Made by a program: the position numbers and the translations under genes. Positions 8,060 to 17,734 of a DNA stretch of 17,848 nucleotides are shown here, piece by piece; the first letter of the stretch is position 1; each line of letters begins with the position of its first letter. The stretch covers positions 38,339 to 56,186 of the forward strand of contig PLRZ01000214.1 of assembly GCA_003164075.1 (NCBI GenBank), read 5' to 3'. The stretch comes from Bryobacterales bacterium. Its GTDB lineage: Bacteria > Acidobacteriota > Terriglobia > Bryobacterales > Bryobacteraceae. The notes beneath the pieces are model-generated. The model searched no databases. It was not told the origin of the DNA and worked only from the letters and a program-made list of their open reading frames with translations.

Positions 8060-8211
8060 GAGATCCCACTGACCGCGAGTACGCGTTTTCCCCGCTGCAG
8101 ATATTCGTAGTCCTATATTTGCCAGGTGAAACCTCGGTCGGATATAAGGGATGGAGCCCGCAGATATCCGCAGTTGAGTCGCCCGGAATTCGGTAGGGAG
8201 CAGGCGGCTTC
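8060..8211 (+). other. Relic of the aquaporin upstream region
   Basis: This stretch aligns by eye with about 14905-15055, the leader of the better-preserved aquaporin gene. The clearest anchor is TATAAGGGATGGAGCCCG (8143-8160), against TATAGGGATGGAGCCCG at 14985-15001. The homology seems to begin near 8060. Before it, 7864-8059 is the promoter region of the minus-strand gene; I see no confident promoter boxes there. Confidence 0.65.
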
Positions 8212-8900
8212 ATCTCTTTTGGCGAAAGAGCACCGGCGAAGTCCATCGCTGCGTCTTGCCTGGTGCTCGTGGATGCGGGGACGCCATACGGGCGACCGCA
8301 TATCCGCGTCCCGGCATCGGATTCGTGAGAGTGCGACGCGGCCGCAGCCCGAAAAGCCGCTCAAATTTGGCTGCCTCGGTGGGTCTGCCGGTTGGGAAAT
8401 GGTTTCCCGCTGTAGACCTGTTGGCCTGCGCGACGCAAGCGCTCGAAGGGGATCACCCGCGTGGGTATCCTTATAATATGTGCCGTCACCAGCGGCGACC
8501 CGGGATTCGAAGTGGCGCGCGGTGCCACTTTACAAACAGCTACGGATAAATGCTTCCGGCGGGTACTCCGTGTCGCGCATTATAGACAGGATCATACTTG
8601 CGTCGATGTTTTTCCGGCCATCCTCGGGCCGGCGAATGTGCTCCCCCGAGGGTTTTTGAGCCCCTCGCGGCCGGACTGGGATCGACGCTGACTCACCTGA
8701 TCGGATCCCGGCCAACAACGTGCCTGTGAATCCGCTGCGGAGCCGGGGCCGGGAGTGTTCGCCGAGGGATGCGGCCCGGCCCGTTTCGGCCGTTCTGGCG
8801 GGCGTCGATCAGGGCGCGTCGATCCGGGAATCGTCTATTCCCCAAGTAGCGGGCATCGCGGAGCGGACGCGACAGCGAGAGACGGCTGGCGGGAGACGAG
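8212..8900 (+). pseudogene. Decayed aquaporin gene copy
   Basis: Aligned by eye, this region matches 15056-15792 in order and orientation over its whole length but cannot be translated. The start ATG is ATC (8212), and the stop TAG corresponds to GAG at 8898-8900. Anchor matches include GGATGCGGGGACGCC at 8271, GTCGGTAGG-like GTCTGCCGGTTGGGAAA near 8384, CACCAGCGGC near 8489, CCGGCGGGTACTCC at 8556, CACCTGATCGG near 8694 and GTGAATCCGCTGCGGAGC near 8725, which corresponds to the second NPARS motif. About 48 bp are lost in net terms, including the first NPA region and its lead-in. Open frames found here are accidental. Divergence is high and frames are not kept, which fits long neutral decay of a duplicate. 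Confidence 0.85.
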
Positions 8901-9004
8901 CCCGCCCCGGGTCCGGCTTTCCAGCCTCAACCCGGAGAACCGCCGGAGTTTTACGGTCGCTCCTCGCATTTCGTCCTTTCCTGCTCCCCCCATCGAAGCG
9001 TGCA

Positions 9005-9218
9005 ATGCACGCGATGTCGAAGGTCGGCGGAGAACCGCGCCGGCGGCTTCTGGCGGTGCGATGCAGAGAGCCTCGATGCCGAACCGGAAATCGGACCCGG
9101 CCAAGGCCGCTCATGAGGACGGCAGCAAGCACGGCCGTTAGAGGCTACGCATCGGACGCGGCACGACTTCGGTTTCAAGCTCAAACGTACCGCCAATCCT
9201 TGATCATCCCTGGTGTAG
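9005..9218 (+). pseudogene. Decayed rplU (ribosomal protein L21) copy
   Basis: The start ATGCACGCGAT is identical to that of the good rplU at 15898, and is followed by GGCGGAGAAC against GGCGGAAAAC. The bases upstream (ATCGAAGCGTGCA) match ATCGAGGTTTGCA, including the remains of the ribosome-binding site. The middle keeps the patterns of GACGGC, GGTTTCAAG and ACCGCCAATCCTT against ACCGCCAGTCCTT, and a TAG at 9216-9218 corresponds to the L21 stop. About 80 bp are missing, and only MHA..., GG and scattered residues survive in translation. It cannot encode a working L21. Confidence 0.85.
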
Positions 9219-9222
9219 GCCC

Positions 9223-9471
9223 ATGGCGCACAAAAGGGACCAGGCAGTTCCCCGAAATGGCGGGATTCCACGTCCGCCGAGGCTGAGCGTGAAGGTTCCC
9301 GGCGGCCGGCCGGTTCCAGGCCGCTCTATCATCGTGCCAGTGCAGCGCCAGCCTCAAGCCCACTCTCGGCGTGGGCTGGGGCACGGACGACGCGCAATTC
9401 GCCAAAGTGACGGGCACGGTGGAATCGAAGATCGCCTGGGCAAGTTCGCCGGCATAGTTGCAGTCGCGCAC
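9223..9471 (+). pseudogene. Decayed rpmA (ribosomal protein L27) copy
   Basis: This is the best-preserved relic. It starts ATGGCGCACAAAAGG where the good gene at 16199 has ATGGCACATAAAAAAGG. It keeps AGGCAGTTCC, a GCGTGAAGGTT core, GGTTCC, ATCATCGTGC, GTGGGCTGGGGCA, CGCCAA and GTGACGGGCAC, ending in GTCGCGCAC where the good gene has GTCGCGTAG. Single-base indels break the frame more than once: translation gives MAHK, then garbled sequence, then VKVPGG..VPG.SIIV, then garbled again, and the stop codon is lost. An open frame of 153 codons begins at this ATG, but most of it is out of the L27 frame. Confidence 0.88.
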
Positions 9472-9834
9472 GCTCACGACAGGGCGTCGACCGGCTTACA
9501 TAGACTCACTTCCCCCGTCCGCCATGATGCCGAACGGCCTCACTTCCCCTTACCCATCGACTGGCCTCCTTGCTCCCAACTGGCCGCCATGCCGCCACCG
9601 TCGATGGGCGGCGCAAAAGGCTTTCCGGCATGTTTTCAAGGCGGGAACACGCACCAACAGGGCTCGATCGGGAGGAACTCCTGAGACACTCGGTCCGCGC
9701 AGGGCGAGTACTACGACAAAAATGCCCTGATGCGATCCTCTCAAGTGACCGATATAGATATCAGCGAGCCGTCTGATCGGTCGCCTGCGGCCGGATGCCG
9801 TTGAAACTCTAAAGAAAAGGAAAATTGCAAAAAA
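9472..9834. other. Unassigned spacer between the relic block and the giant gene
   Basis: These 363 bp do not align convincingly with the rpmA-obgE spacer and hold no gene I recognise. Short matches to obgE (such as GGCTTTCCGG) are too weak to claim. The last ~50 bp turn AT-rich and include TTGAAA (9801-9806) and GAAAAGG (9814-9820), which lies 14 bases before the giant-gene ATG and may be its ribosome-binding site. Confidence 0.5.
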
Positions 9835-12800
9835 ATGAAGTTGTCGAAGTTTAGAATCCGCAGCCCGCAAGCGGTCTTCGCACTGCTCGCGGTGCTAGGT
9901 TCGGTCGGAACCGTACAAGCGGGAAGTCCACTATTGAGTGCCACTCCAAGCACCGTCAATCTCTATTGTAGTGCTACCAATCCCGGCTACCCCGTGACTG
10001 TGACACTAAAGCCTGTAGGCGCCGTGCCCACTACCACCCCCGCCACCACCTTTCCCATTTCGCTGGCCAGCACCCCTATCGCGGGCGTGACGGTGGCCGT
10101 GGTTGGCACCGCCACAGCCATCACGGCTACAAACGCCACGGCAGGTATCAACTACACCTTCACTCCGACTGCCGCTTGTACCACCGGGGCGGGTCAGACA
10201 TACACATTTAGAGTGGCTCCCACGACAAGTGGCACCGCCGTTGCCGACGTTCAGGTCACGGTCAATGTGACCAAGGCCAACTTTCTAACCACGGCTACGC
10301 CTACCATCACTCTCTCTTGCGTCAACCCCGCCAGTTTGAGCCCCGTGTCAGTGGTTCTGAAGGCGGCGAACACCGTCCCCGCCAACTATACTCTGACACC
10401 CGTGTTGCCTTCCGCTCCCACGGGGTTCACCGTGGCCGCGGCCGGTGGCGCAGCAAGCAACATCACCCCTGCAAACACAACCACGGTGGGTATTAATTAC
10501 ACATTTACTCCGCTTGCGGTTTGTACTTTGAATTCACAGCCCTTCAGCTCCCAAACGTACACTTTCAAGGCTGCCACCACCGGCACTACTGCCGCGGCCG
10601 CAGCGGACTTGGCAGTGACGGTAGTTACGATTTCCAGCCTCGCATCGCCCCTCGTTGCGCCTGCGGTCACGCTGAACTGTACGCTGAACGGTGGCACTTA
10701 TGGCGCCGCGCCAACCGGGACTCTCTCGGTCTCGTCGGCATTCCCGCTCTCTACCACCTATACGGTGACGACGGCCACAGTCCCCGGTTGGCTCACTGTT
10801 GGCACTCCAACCGGCCAAACTACACCCAACACCAACAGCCTTACCGTGGCCGCGAATTGCGGCACCTTCGCGGGCGGCACCAGCAATAAGGCCAATATCC
10901 ACCTTGCGAGTACGAGTGGAACTATAACCTTTTCAGACTATGTTGTGGTTGTCACACTCAACATCGTCTCGCCAACCCAACTGAGTGTCACTTCTCCCGT
11001 TTCCATGACGTATACTCAAAAGTCCGGTACGCCAGGTTCCGCGCTTGTCCCGGTGACGGTGAGTTCCGGACCGCAACTACTTTTCATGGTGGATACGACA
11101 ACCCTTCCCATCTGGGCCACCGTCGATACCACATCCGCCATGACGCCTGCCAGCATCCGCTTCACAACGACCGCCGCGGCCGACCAGGAAGCACCAGGCG
11201 CCTACTCGCAAAACGTGCACCTGAAAGTGCAAGGCCAAGCCGATACGGTATTGGCGCTCAACATCCAAATCAACAGTCCGACGGCCCACATTACGGTCTC
11301 CTCGGCAAACACAACCGCGAACTGGACTCTCGGGAACAGCACCATTCCATCCGCGACCATCACTCTGGTATCCTCCGGCGGGGCCGTTCCGTACAGCATC
11401 GCAACGAGCGGCATTCTTACGCCCCCGGGCACCGCTATCGCCGCCGATCTGGCCAGCGGTTTGGCTTACGGCTTCGGTGTTACCATTCCGATAACGTACT
11501 CCCAGGCCGCTTTTGCCTCGGCTCAAGCCGGCGCTCAACTGACCGGAATGGCAACCATCACTTGGGGTAGTCCTGCCGTCACCAACGTAGTTGCGTTCAC
11601 GGTGACCGTCGGGTCTCCGACGCCCACTCTGACCTCAATCTGGCCGTCGAGTTTGCCGACAGCAACCCCTGGCACGACCCAGAATCTGACTCTTACCGGT
11701 TCCGGATTCATCAAGAGCCAGGATCCCACCGTAGCTACCCAGGTCGGGATTTCGGTTTCGGGTGCATATACCCCGAGCGCCTATCTCACCGCCACTGTGA
11801 CGGACTCCTCGCATATCAACCTGGCAATCGTTGTGCCGCCTGGCGGCACGTCGATTCTGCCGTTCGACACCGCTACCAACGCCATCGTGATTCTCAGCGT
11901 CTGCAATCCGGTCAGCGGCGTCTGCAATATTGTCAATCCCGGTTCCACCGCATCCTTCACGATAGGTTCTCTTCCGTCCATTTCGGCGATCACGAGTTCC
12001 TCCGCGTTCATTTTGCAGACAACCGTGGCTCCCTACGATATCGTCAGCCTTTTCGGCTATAACTTCTGCCCGACCTGCAGCACCAGTTACGTGATGCTTG
12101 GATCGCCGGACGCCAACCTGGTCTACCCGCAAACCCTTTCGGACGGTGGTCAAACCCCTAAGCTCCTCTCGGTTACGTTCGCTGAGACGACCACACCGAA
12201 TACAATCGCGCAAGCGTCCCTTTTGTTTGGCACGGACAGCCAGATCAACCTGCTGGTTCCGGGTGCACTCGCCGGGTACGGCGGCACGGTGAACATCACG
12301 GTCACGGCCGGCGGTGTAACTAGCGCACCATTCCCTGTCACCATAACAGCTTCAGACCCCGGTATCTTTACCGTCGGCAGCAGTGGCCAAGGCGATGGCG
12401 CGATACTGTCTCAAGCCTATACTTTGGTGAGCCAGGCCAACCCGGCCGCGGTGCGACAAGCATCTGGCGGGGGAGCTAACCTTTCGGATAATATTCAGAT
12501 CTACATGAGCGGCCTGGGAGCGCCTTGGGCCGGTGTCGCCAATAATAACGCATCGGCGGCCGCTGGCAATGCTATTACGAACAACTACTGGTCCGGAGAT
12601 TGTATCAGCACAACCAGCTTCCTGGTTGCGCTCAACGCCCCATTGGGGAATAACACTTACTCGACGATCGACGGGGTTGTGATCCAAAGCAGGCTGCTCA
12701 ACTCGCTACGGCTGCCTCCGTGCCTCGGCAACAATGTTACTACCCCTATAGTGTCAGCCACCTTCGGTGGCATTGCCGGAACCGTTACATATGCCGGGTG

Positions 12801-14601
12801 GGTAGCGGACTCCGTAGAAGGCCTCTATCAGGTCAACGTGCAGCTCCCCTCCTCTACCGCGCTAACCGTCACGGCAGCAACACGCGAACCGGTGGTGGTT
12901 AAGGTCGGCGGCGCGGGTGGCGTATCCAGTCAGGCTGGCGTCACGGTGTGGGTGGCTCCGATGCTGACTGTCGCTGCGCCCGCCACCGAGCTCACCGGTC
13001 CGATTGGCTCACCTTGGCCTACGGATACGAACGCCAAGGTAATCGCCAGCGGCGGTTCACCCGCATACCGGTACACCCTAACTTCGGGCCAATTGCCCTT
13101 GGGCCTGAGCTTCAACTCCGATGGATCTATTTCGGGGACTCCGGCTCTACTGACAAGCGGTTCCTATCAATTGACTGTTACGGCGACCGACTCGGCAACC
13201 ATCCCAGTCAGCGGTACCGTGACCTTTACGATCACGGTCACTGGCGGCCTGGTGATGACTTCTTCAAATTCGGGTCCGTTCTCAGCCACCTTTAACTCTG
13301 CGAGCCCCTCAATCACCACGATTACACCGACTGGTGGGATCGCTGGCGGCTACACTTTTGGCCTCGTCTCTGCCACGAGCCACGCTGCGGTAACGGGCCT
13401 TGGGATCGACACCTTCGGAGTGATCTCCAGCCTGGCCACCACGAAGGCAGGAGTTTACAACATGACTGCCACAGCGCACGATACGAGTACCCCATCGCCG
13501 CTGACGGGAGCTTATAACTTCACACTTAACGTCGCTCTCAGCATGCCTGTGCCGACGGCGACACCGCAGCCCACCGGGACCCCGGCCGGAGTACTCGCAA
13601 CGGTAGTGGCGACCGGCAACACTGGCACCATCGTGTACTCTCTCGATTCAGCCAGCACAAGTGAGGGCTTCACAATCGACTCCTCCTCCGGAGCCGTCAA
13701 GGTAAGTACTGCCCCCGCACTGGCGAACTGGACCGTAGTTGTGACGGCAACCGACGGGACGCTAGCGACCGGCGCATCGGCTGTCGGCACCGCCACCGTA
13801 TCCTTTAACGTGTCGACGCTCATGCCCCAAACGATCGCTTTCGGGGGAGCCCCGTCGCCGACGTTTGACGGCACCGGTTCACAGACAGTCACAGTTAGCG
13901 CGACGGCAACGTCGGGCCTGACGGTGACCTTCACTTCGGCCACTCCCGGCGTGTGCACCGCGGCGGGCACGACGGTAACGATCGTCTCGCCTGGAACTTG
14001 CACCATCCATGCGACGCAAGCCGGCAACACCACCTATGCGGCAGCGACGATGGCTTCCCAGAACTTCACGGTGAACGCGGAGGCCCAAACGATCACTTTT
14101 GGGACAGCCCCGGTCACGCAGACGTTTGACGGCTCAGGTACACAGACAGTCACAGTTAGCGCGACGGCGACGTCGACCCTGACGGTGAGCTTCGCTTCGG
14201 CCACTCCGGGCGTTTGCACCGCGTCGGGCACGAGTGGGACGGTAACGATCATCTCGCCTGGAACTTGCACCATCCATGGGTCGCAAGCCGGCAACGCCAC
14301 CTACGCGGCAGCGACGATGGCTTCCCAGAGCTTCACGGTGAACCTCGAGGTCCAAACGATCAGCTTCACGGGCCCGGGGGACCAAGTCCTTAGCACGGGC
14401 TCTGTCTCGGTGAGCGCCTCGTCGACCTCGGGTCTGACTGTGACCTTCTCCACGTCGAGTTCATCATCGATCTGCACGGTGTCAGGCACGACGGTGACGC
14501 TCCAAGGGGATGGCGCCTGTGTTGTTAAGGCGGACCAAACCGGCAACAGCACCTACGGGGTGGCTCCGTCCGTTAACCAGACCATCAACATTACAGGGTA
14601 A
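9835..14601 (+). CDS. Giant secreted Ig/TIG protein with internal Solibacter-type domain and C-terminal tandem repeats
   Basis: The protein has 1588 residues. A signal peptide (1-29, ending VQA) is followed by three Cys-bearing beta modules (~31-146, ~150-265, ~268-378), two more Ig- or BACON-like modules (~381-480, ~483-592), and an IPT/TIG domain (~596-710, LTLTGSGF). A Solibacter-type domain lies at ~714-1036 (DIVSLFGYNF, QINLLVPG, ASDPGIFTV, GQGDGAIL, IYMSGLGAP, TIDGVVI, LPPC). A putative Ig (He_PIG) domain at ~1041-1137 has LPLGLSFNSDGSISGTP, two cadherin- or PIG-like modules reach to ~1328, and three tandem Ig-like repeats end the protein (1331-1416, 1417-1505, 1506-1588). There is no anchor or sortase signal. 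The Solibacter-type domain is usually C-terminal, so about 550 residues have been added after it. It is a paralogue of the divergent gene at 5287-7863. Secretion is well supported; the role, perhaps adhesion or glycan binding, is a guess. Confidence 0.9.
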   Translation: MKLSKFRIRSPQAVFALLAVLGSVGTVQAGSPLLSATPSTVNLYCSATNPGYPVTVTLKPVGAVPTTTPATTFPISLASTPIAGVTVAVVGTATAITATNATAGINYTFTPTAACTTGAGQTYTFRVAPTTSGTAVADVQVTVNVTKANFLTTATPTITLSCVNPASLSPVSVVLKAANTVPANYTLTPVLPSAPTGFTVAAAGGAASNITPANTTTVGINYTFTPLAVCTLNSQPFSSQTYTFKAATTGTTAAAAADLAVTVVTISSLASPLVAPAVTLNCTLNGGTYGAAPTGTLSVSSAFPLSTTYTVTTATVPGWLTVGTPTGQTTPNTNSLTVAANCGTFAGGTSNKANIHLASTSGTITFSDYVVVVTLNIVSPTQLSVTSPVSMTYTQKSGTPGSALVPVTVSSGPQLLFMVDTTTLPIWATVDTTSAMTPASIRFTTTAAADQEAPGAYSQNVHLKVQGQADTVLALNIQINSPTAHITVSSANTTANWTLGNSTIPSATITLVSSGGAVPYSIATSGILTPPGTAIAADLASGLAYGFGVTIPITYSQAAFASAQAGAQLTGMATITWGSPAVTNVVAFTVTVGSPTPTLTSIWPSSLPTATPGTTQNLTLTGSGFIKSQDPTVATQVGISVSGAYTPSAYLTATVTDSSHINLAIVVPPGGTSILPFDTATNAIVILSVCNPVSGVCNIVNPGSTASFTIGSLPSISAITSSSAFILQTTVAPYDIVSLFGYNFCPTCSTSYVMLGSPDANLVYPQTLSDGGQTPKLLSVTFAETTTPNTIAQASLLFGTDSQINLLVPGALAGYGGTVNITVTAGGVTSAPFPVTITASDPGIFTVGSSGQGDGAILSQAYTLVSQANPAAVRQASGGGANLSDNIQIYMSGLGAPWAGVANNNASAAAGNAITNNYWSGDCISTTSFLVALNAPLGNNTYSTIDGVVIQSRLLNSLRLPPCLGNNVTTPIVSATFGGIAGTVTYAGWVADSVEGLYQVNVQLPSSTALTVTAATREPVVVKVGGAGGVSSQAGVTVWVAPMLTVAAPATELTGPIGSPWPTDTNAKVIASGGSPAYRYTLTSGQLPLGLSFNSDGSISGTPALLTSGSYQLTVTATDSATIPVSGTVTFTITVTGGLVMTSSNSGPFSATFNSASPSITTITPTGGIAGGYTFGLVSATSHAAVTGLGIDTFGVISSLATTKAGVYNMTATAHDTSTPSPLTGAYNFTLNVALSMPVPTATPQPTGTPAGVLATVVATGNTGTIVYSLDSASTSEGFTIDSSSGAVKVSTAPALANWTVVVTATDGTLATGASAVGTATVSFNVSTLMPQTIAFGGAPSPTFDGTGSQTVTVSATATSGLTVTFTSATPGVCTAAGTTVTIVSPGTCTIHATQAGNTTYAAATMASQNFTVNAEAQTITFGTAPVTQTFDGSGTQTVTVSATATSTLTVSFASATPGVCTASGTSGTVTIISPGTCTIHGSQAGNATYAAATMASQSFTVNLEVQTISFTGPGDQVLSTGSVSVSASSTSGLTVTFSTSSSSSICTVSGTTVTLQGDGACVVKADQTGNSTYGVAPSVNQTINITG
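13825..14598 (+). repeat. Three in-gene tandem repeats of ~250-267 bp
   Basis: Units are 13825-14082, 14083-14349 and 14350-14598. Units 1 and 2 are nearly identical over long runs, for example ACAGACAGTCACAGTTAGCG, TCGCCTGGAACTTGCACC and GCAGCGACGATGGCTTCCCA, with a 9-bp insertion in unit 2. Unit 3 is more diverged. Each encodes QTI.F...G..TVTVSATATSGLTVTF.S.....C...G.TVT...GTC...A.QAGN.TYA.A....Q.FTVN, an Ig-like fold module common in acidobacterial surface proteins. Confidence 0.9.
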
Positions 14602-14629
14602 TAACCAACCGACCAACTTGAAACACCTT

Positions 14630-14665
14630 CGGCGGCGGGAGAAACCTCCCGCCGCCGTTTTTATT
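14630..14665 (+). terminator. Rho-independent terminator of the giant gene
   Basis: Arms CGGCGGCGGGAG (14630-14641) and 14646-14657 form a perfect 12-bp stem with an AAAC loop, followed by TTTTTATT. It begins 28 bases after the stop at 14601. Confidence 0.9.
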
Positions 14666-15055
14666 AGCCCCCCCCGTCCGCCCCACGGCACTTCCCCCAT
14701 GCAACGAGCACTCTCACCGTCTATGCGGCCAGAGCTAACGTTACAAGATTTCTCCCGCCGTATCACCATCAGATCGATTCCCCGTGGCAGTGCCGCAGCG
14801 CTTCTTCCCGCGAACGCCTTGCGGAACTCAGGATGCGGCGGTCTGCGCATCGCAAATGCCCGCGGAGTCCCGTTTGAGATCCGGCTTGCCGAGAGCCCAA
14901 ACAACCACTCGGTGACCGGCGTTCGGACACCTTCCCTCTCCAGCTCGTTCGTGATTCCTCATTGCTAAGGAAATCCGGATGGGGTATAGGGATGGAGCCC
15001 GACGAAAACGGCGGTTGAATTCCGTGGATTTCGGTGGGCCGAGGGGGTAGCTTCG
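14666..15055. other. Aquaporin leader region; its 3' part is duplicated at 8060-8211
   Basis: No gene is supported here. From about 14905 the sequence parallels the leader of the relic aquaporin at 8060-8211, with TATAGGGATGGAGCCCG (14985-15001) as the strongest shared element. A GGGGGTAGC stretch (15044-15052) lies just before the aquaporin ATG and may help translation start. I see no convincing promoter boxes. Confidence 0.55.
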
Positions 15056-15792
15056 ATGTCTTTAAGCAGAAGAGCAACGGCAGAGTTTATCGGCACGTTC
15101 TGGCTGGTGTTCGGGGGATGCGGGAGCGCCGTACTGGCGGCGGCATTTCCAAACCTCGGAATTGGCTTCGTGGGCGTGGCTTTGGCGTTCGGCTTGACCG
15201 TGCTCACGATGGTGTATGCCATCGGTCACATCTCGGGATGTCACTTAAATCCGGCGGTGTCGGTAGGACTTCTGGTGGGAAAGCGGTTTCCTGCCTCCGA
15301 CCTCGCGGCCTACGTAGTGGCACAAGTGCTCGGAGGAATCGCCGGCGCCGGCGTCCTTTATGTAATCGCCAGCGGCAAGGCGGGATTCAATCCGGGTAAT
15401 GGTTTCGCCTCCAACGGCTACGATTTGCACTCGCCGGCGGGTATTCCATGGTGGCCTGCCTGGTGGCCGAAATCGTTCTCACCTTCATGTTCCTCATGAT
15501 CATCCTGGGAGCCACCGACAAGCGCGCTCCGCAGGGATTTGCGGGCATCGCCATCGGACTCGGGCTCACGCTGATTCACCTGATCGGCATCCCGGTCACC
15601 AACACGTCGGTGAATCCGGCGCGCAGCACCGGCCCGGCGATATTCGTCGGCGGATGGGCTCTACGGCAGCTTTGGCTATTCTGGTTGGCGCCGATTGTGG
15701 GCGCGGCGATTGCGGGTGTAGTCTACCCGGCGGTCATGGGCGAGCAGGAACCAGCCCCGGCGCTGGCGAGGGCTGCTACGGCAGGAGACTAG
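15056..15792 (+). pseudogene. aqpZ: Aquaporin (AqpZ-like) gene interrupted by one frameshift
   Basis: Two abutting frames together encode a complete six-helix aquaporin of about 245 residues. The first (15056 to about 15436) gives [20 protein letters not shown], the first NPA motif (HLNPAVSVG, residues 65-67) and [11 protein letters not shown]. The second frame continues with [24 protein letters not shown], the second NPA ([11 protein letters not shown]) and GGWALRQLW. Selectivity-filter residues typical of water channels (Phe in ALAFGL, His in LTLIHL, Thr in NTSV, Arg in NPAR) are present, so it resembles AqpZ rather than a glycerol facilitator. One base is missing around 15434-15441 (CCGGCGGG where CCxGGCGGG is expected). 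Unless this is a sequencing error, the product stops after 147 residues. No -1 slippery heptamer is visible there. rplU follows. Confidence 0.88.
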
Positions 15793-15897
15793 CCGTTCCG
15801 GATTTGGATTTCACCTTCAAACTGTAGTACACTCAGTATTTACTCCAGTGGTTCCGACGCACTCCGTGTGTTCCGGCTCCCAAAATCGAGGTTTGCA

Positions 15898-16191
15898 ATG
15901 CACGCGATTCTAGAAACTGGCGGAAAACAGTACCGGGTAGCTTCCGGCGACGTGATCCGCGTGGAAAAATTGACCGGCGACGTCGGCTCCGAAGTCGAAC
16001 TGCCGACTAAGGCCGCTTTCAAAGACGGCGGCGAGCTGGTGGCCGGCGGTACGGTTAAGGCTACGATTCTGGGCGCCGGCCGGGGCGACAAAATTCTGGT
16101 TTTCAAGTTCAAACGCAAGAAACAGTACAAGAAAACCATCGGGCACCGCCAGTCCTTCACCGAAGTGAAGGTTGGCGACATCGTGGTCTAG
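15898..16191 (+). CDS. rplU: 50S ribosomal protein L21
   Basis: The 97-residue protein matches L21 throughout: [25 protein letters not shown] at the start, then [58 protein letters not shown]21 binds 23S rRNA in the large subunit. I choose the ATG at 15898 because it fits the family N-terminus and has GAGG at 15888-15891; the frame extends upstream to a GTG at 15868, but that leader is not L21-like. It begins the conserved rplU-rpmA-obgE order. A TTGGAT box (15804) and a TAGTAC box (15825) are possible but weak promoter elements. A decayed copy lies at 9005-9218, so this one must supply the cell unless another copy exists elsewhere. Confidence 0.97.
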   Translation: MHAILETGGKQYRVASGDVIRVEKLTGDVGSEVELPTKAAFKDGGELVAGGTVKATILGAGRGDKILVFKFKRKKQYKKTIGHRQSFTEVKVGDIVV

Positions 16192-16198
16192 GTGACGT

Positions 16199-17609
<1,411 letters not shown>

Positions 17610-17734
17610 AGTCGCGTCTCCGATCGAAGGGGTTCACCGGCAGGCGGGTGGTCAATCCTGGCCGCAGGCGGATTTCCCGTCCGTCGCCGAGTGTTCGCGC
17701 CACGAAAGAGCTGGCTGCAGACTGAAAGGCGCAG

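Noticed and set aside
8720..9286. Open frames of 128-188 codons on the plus strand
   Set aside because: They lie across the decayed aquaporin-rplU copy, do not follow the frames of those genes, and have Arg/Pro/Ser-rich compositions typical of chance frames in GC-rich DNA.
9223..9684. 153-codon frame starting MAHKRDQ, as a shortened or extended L27
   Set aside because: Only the start and a short middle part are L27-like; indels put the rest out of frame and the stop is lost. It is called as a pseudogene instead.
7864..9834. Insertion sequence between the two giant genes
   Set aside because: No transposase signature, terminal inverted repeats or target duplication was seen; most of the stretch is explained by the relic block.
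13825..14598. CRISPR array or mobile repeat
   Set aside because: The repeats are in-frame protein modules of about 86 residues without spacers.
15430..15445. Programmed -1 frameshift in the aquaporin
   Set aside because: No X-XXY-YYZ slippery heptamer is in the correct frame. A mutation or a sequencing error is simpler, though conservation in relatives would reopen the question.
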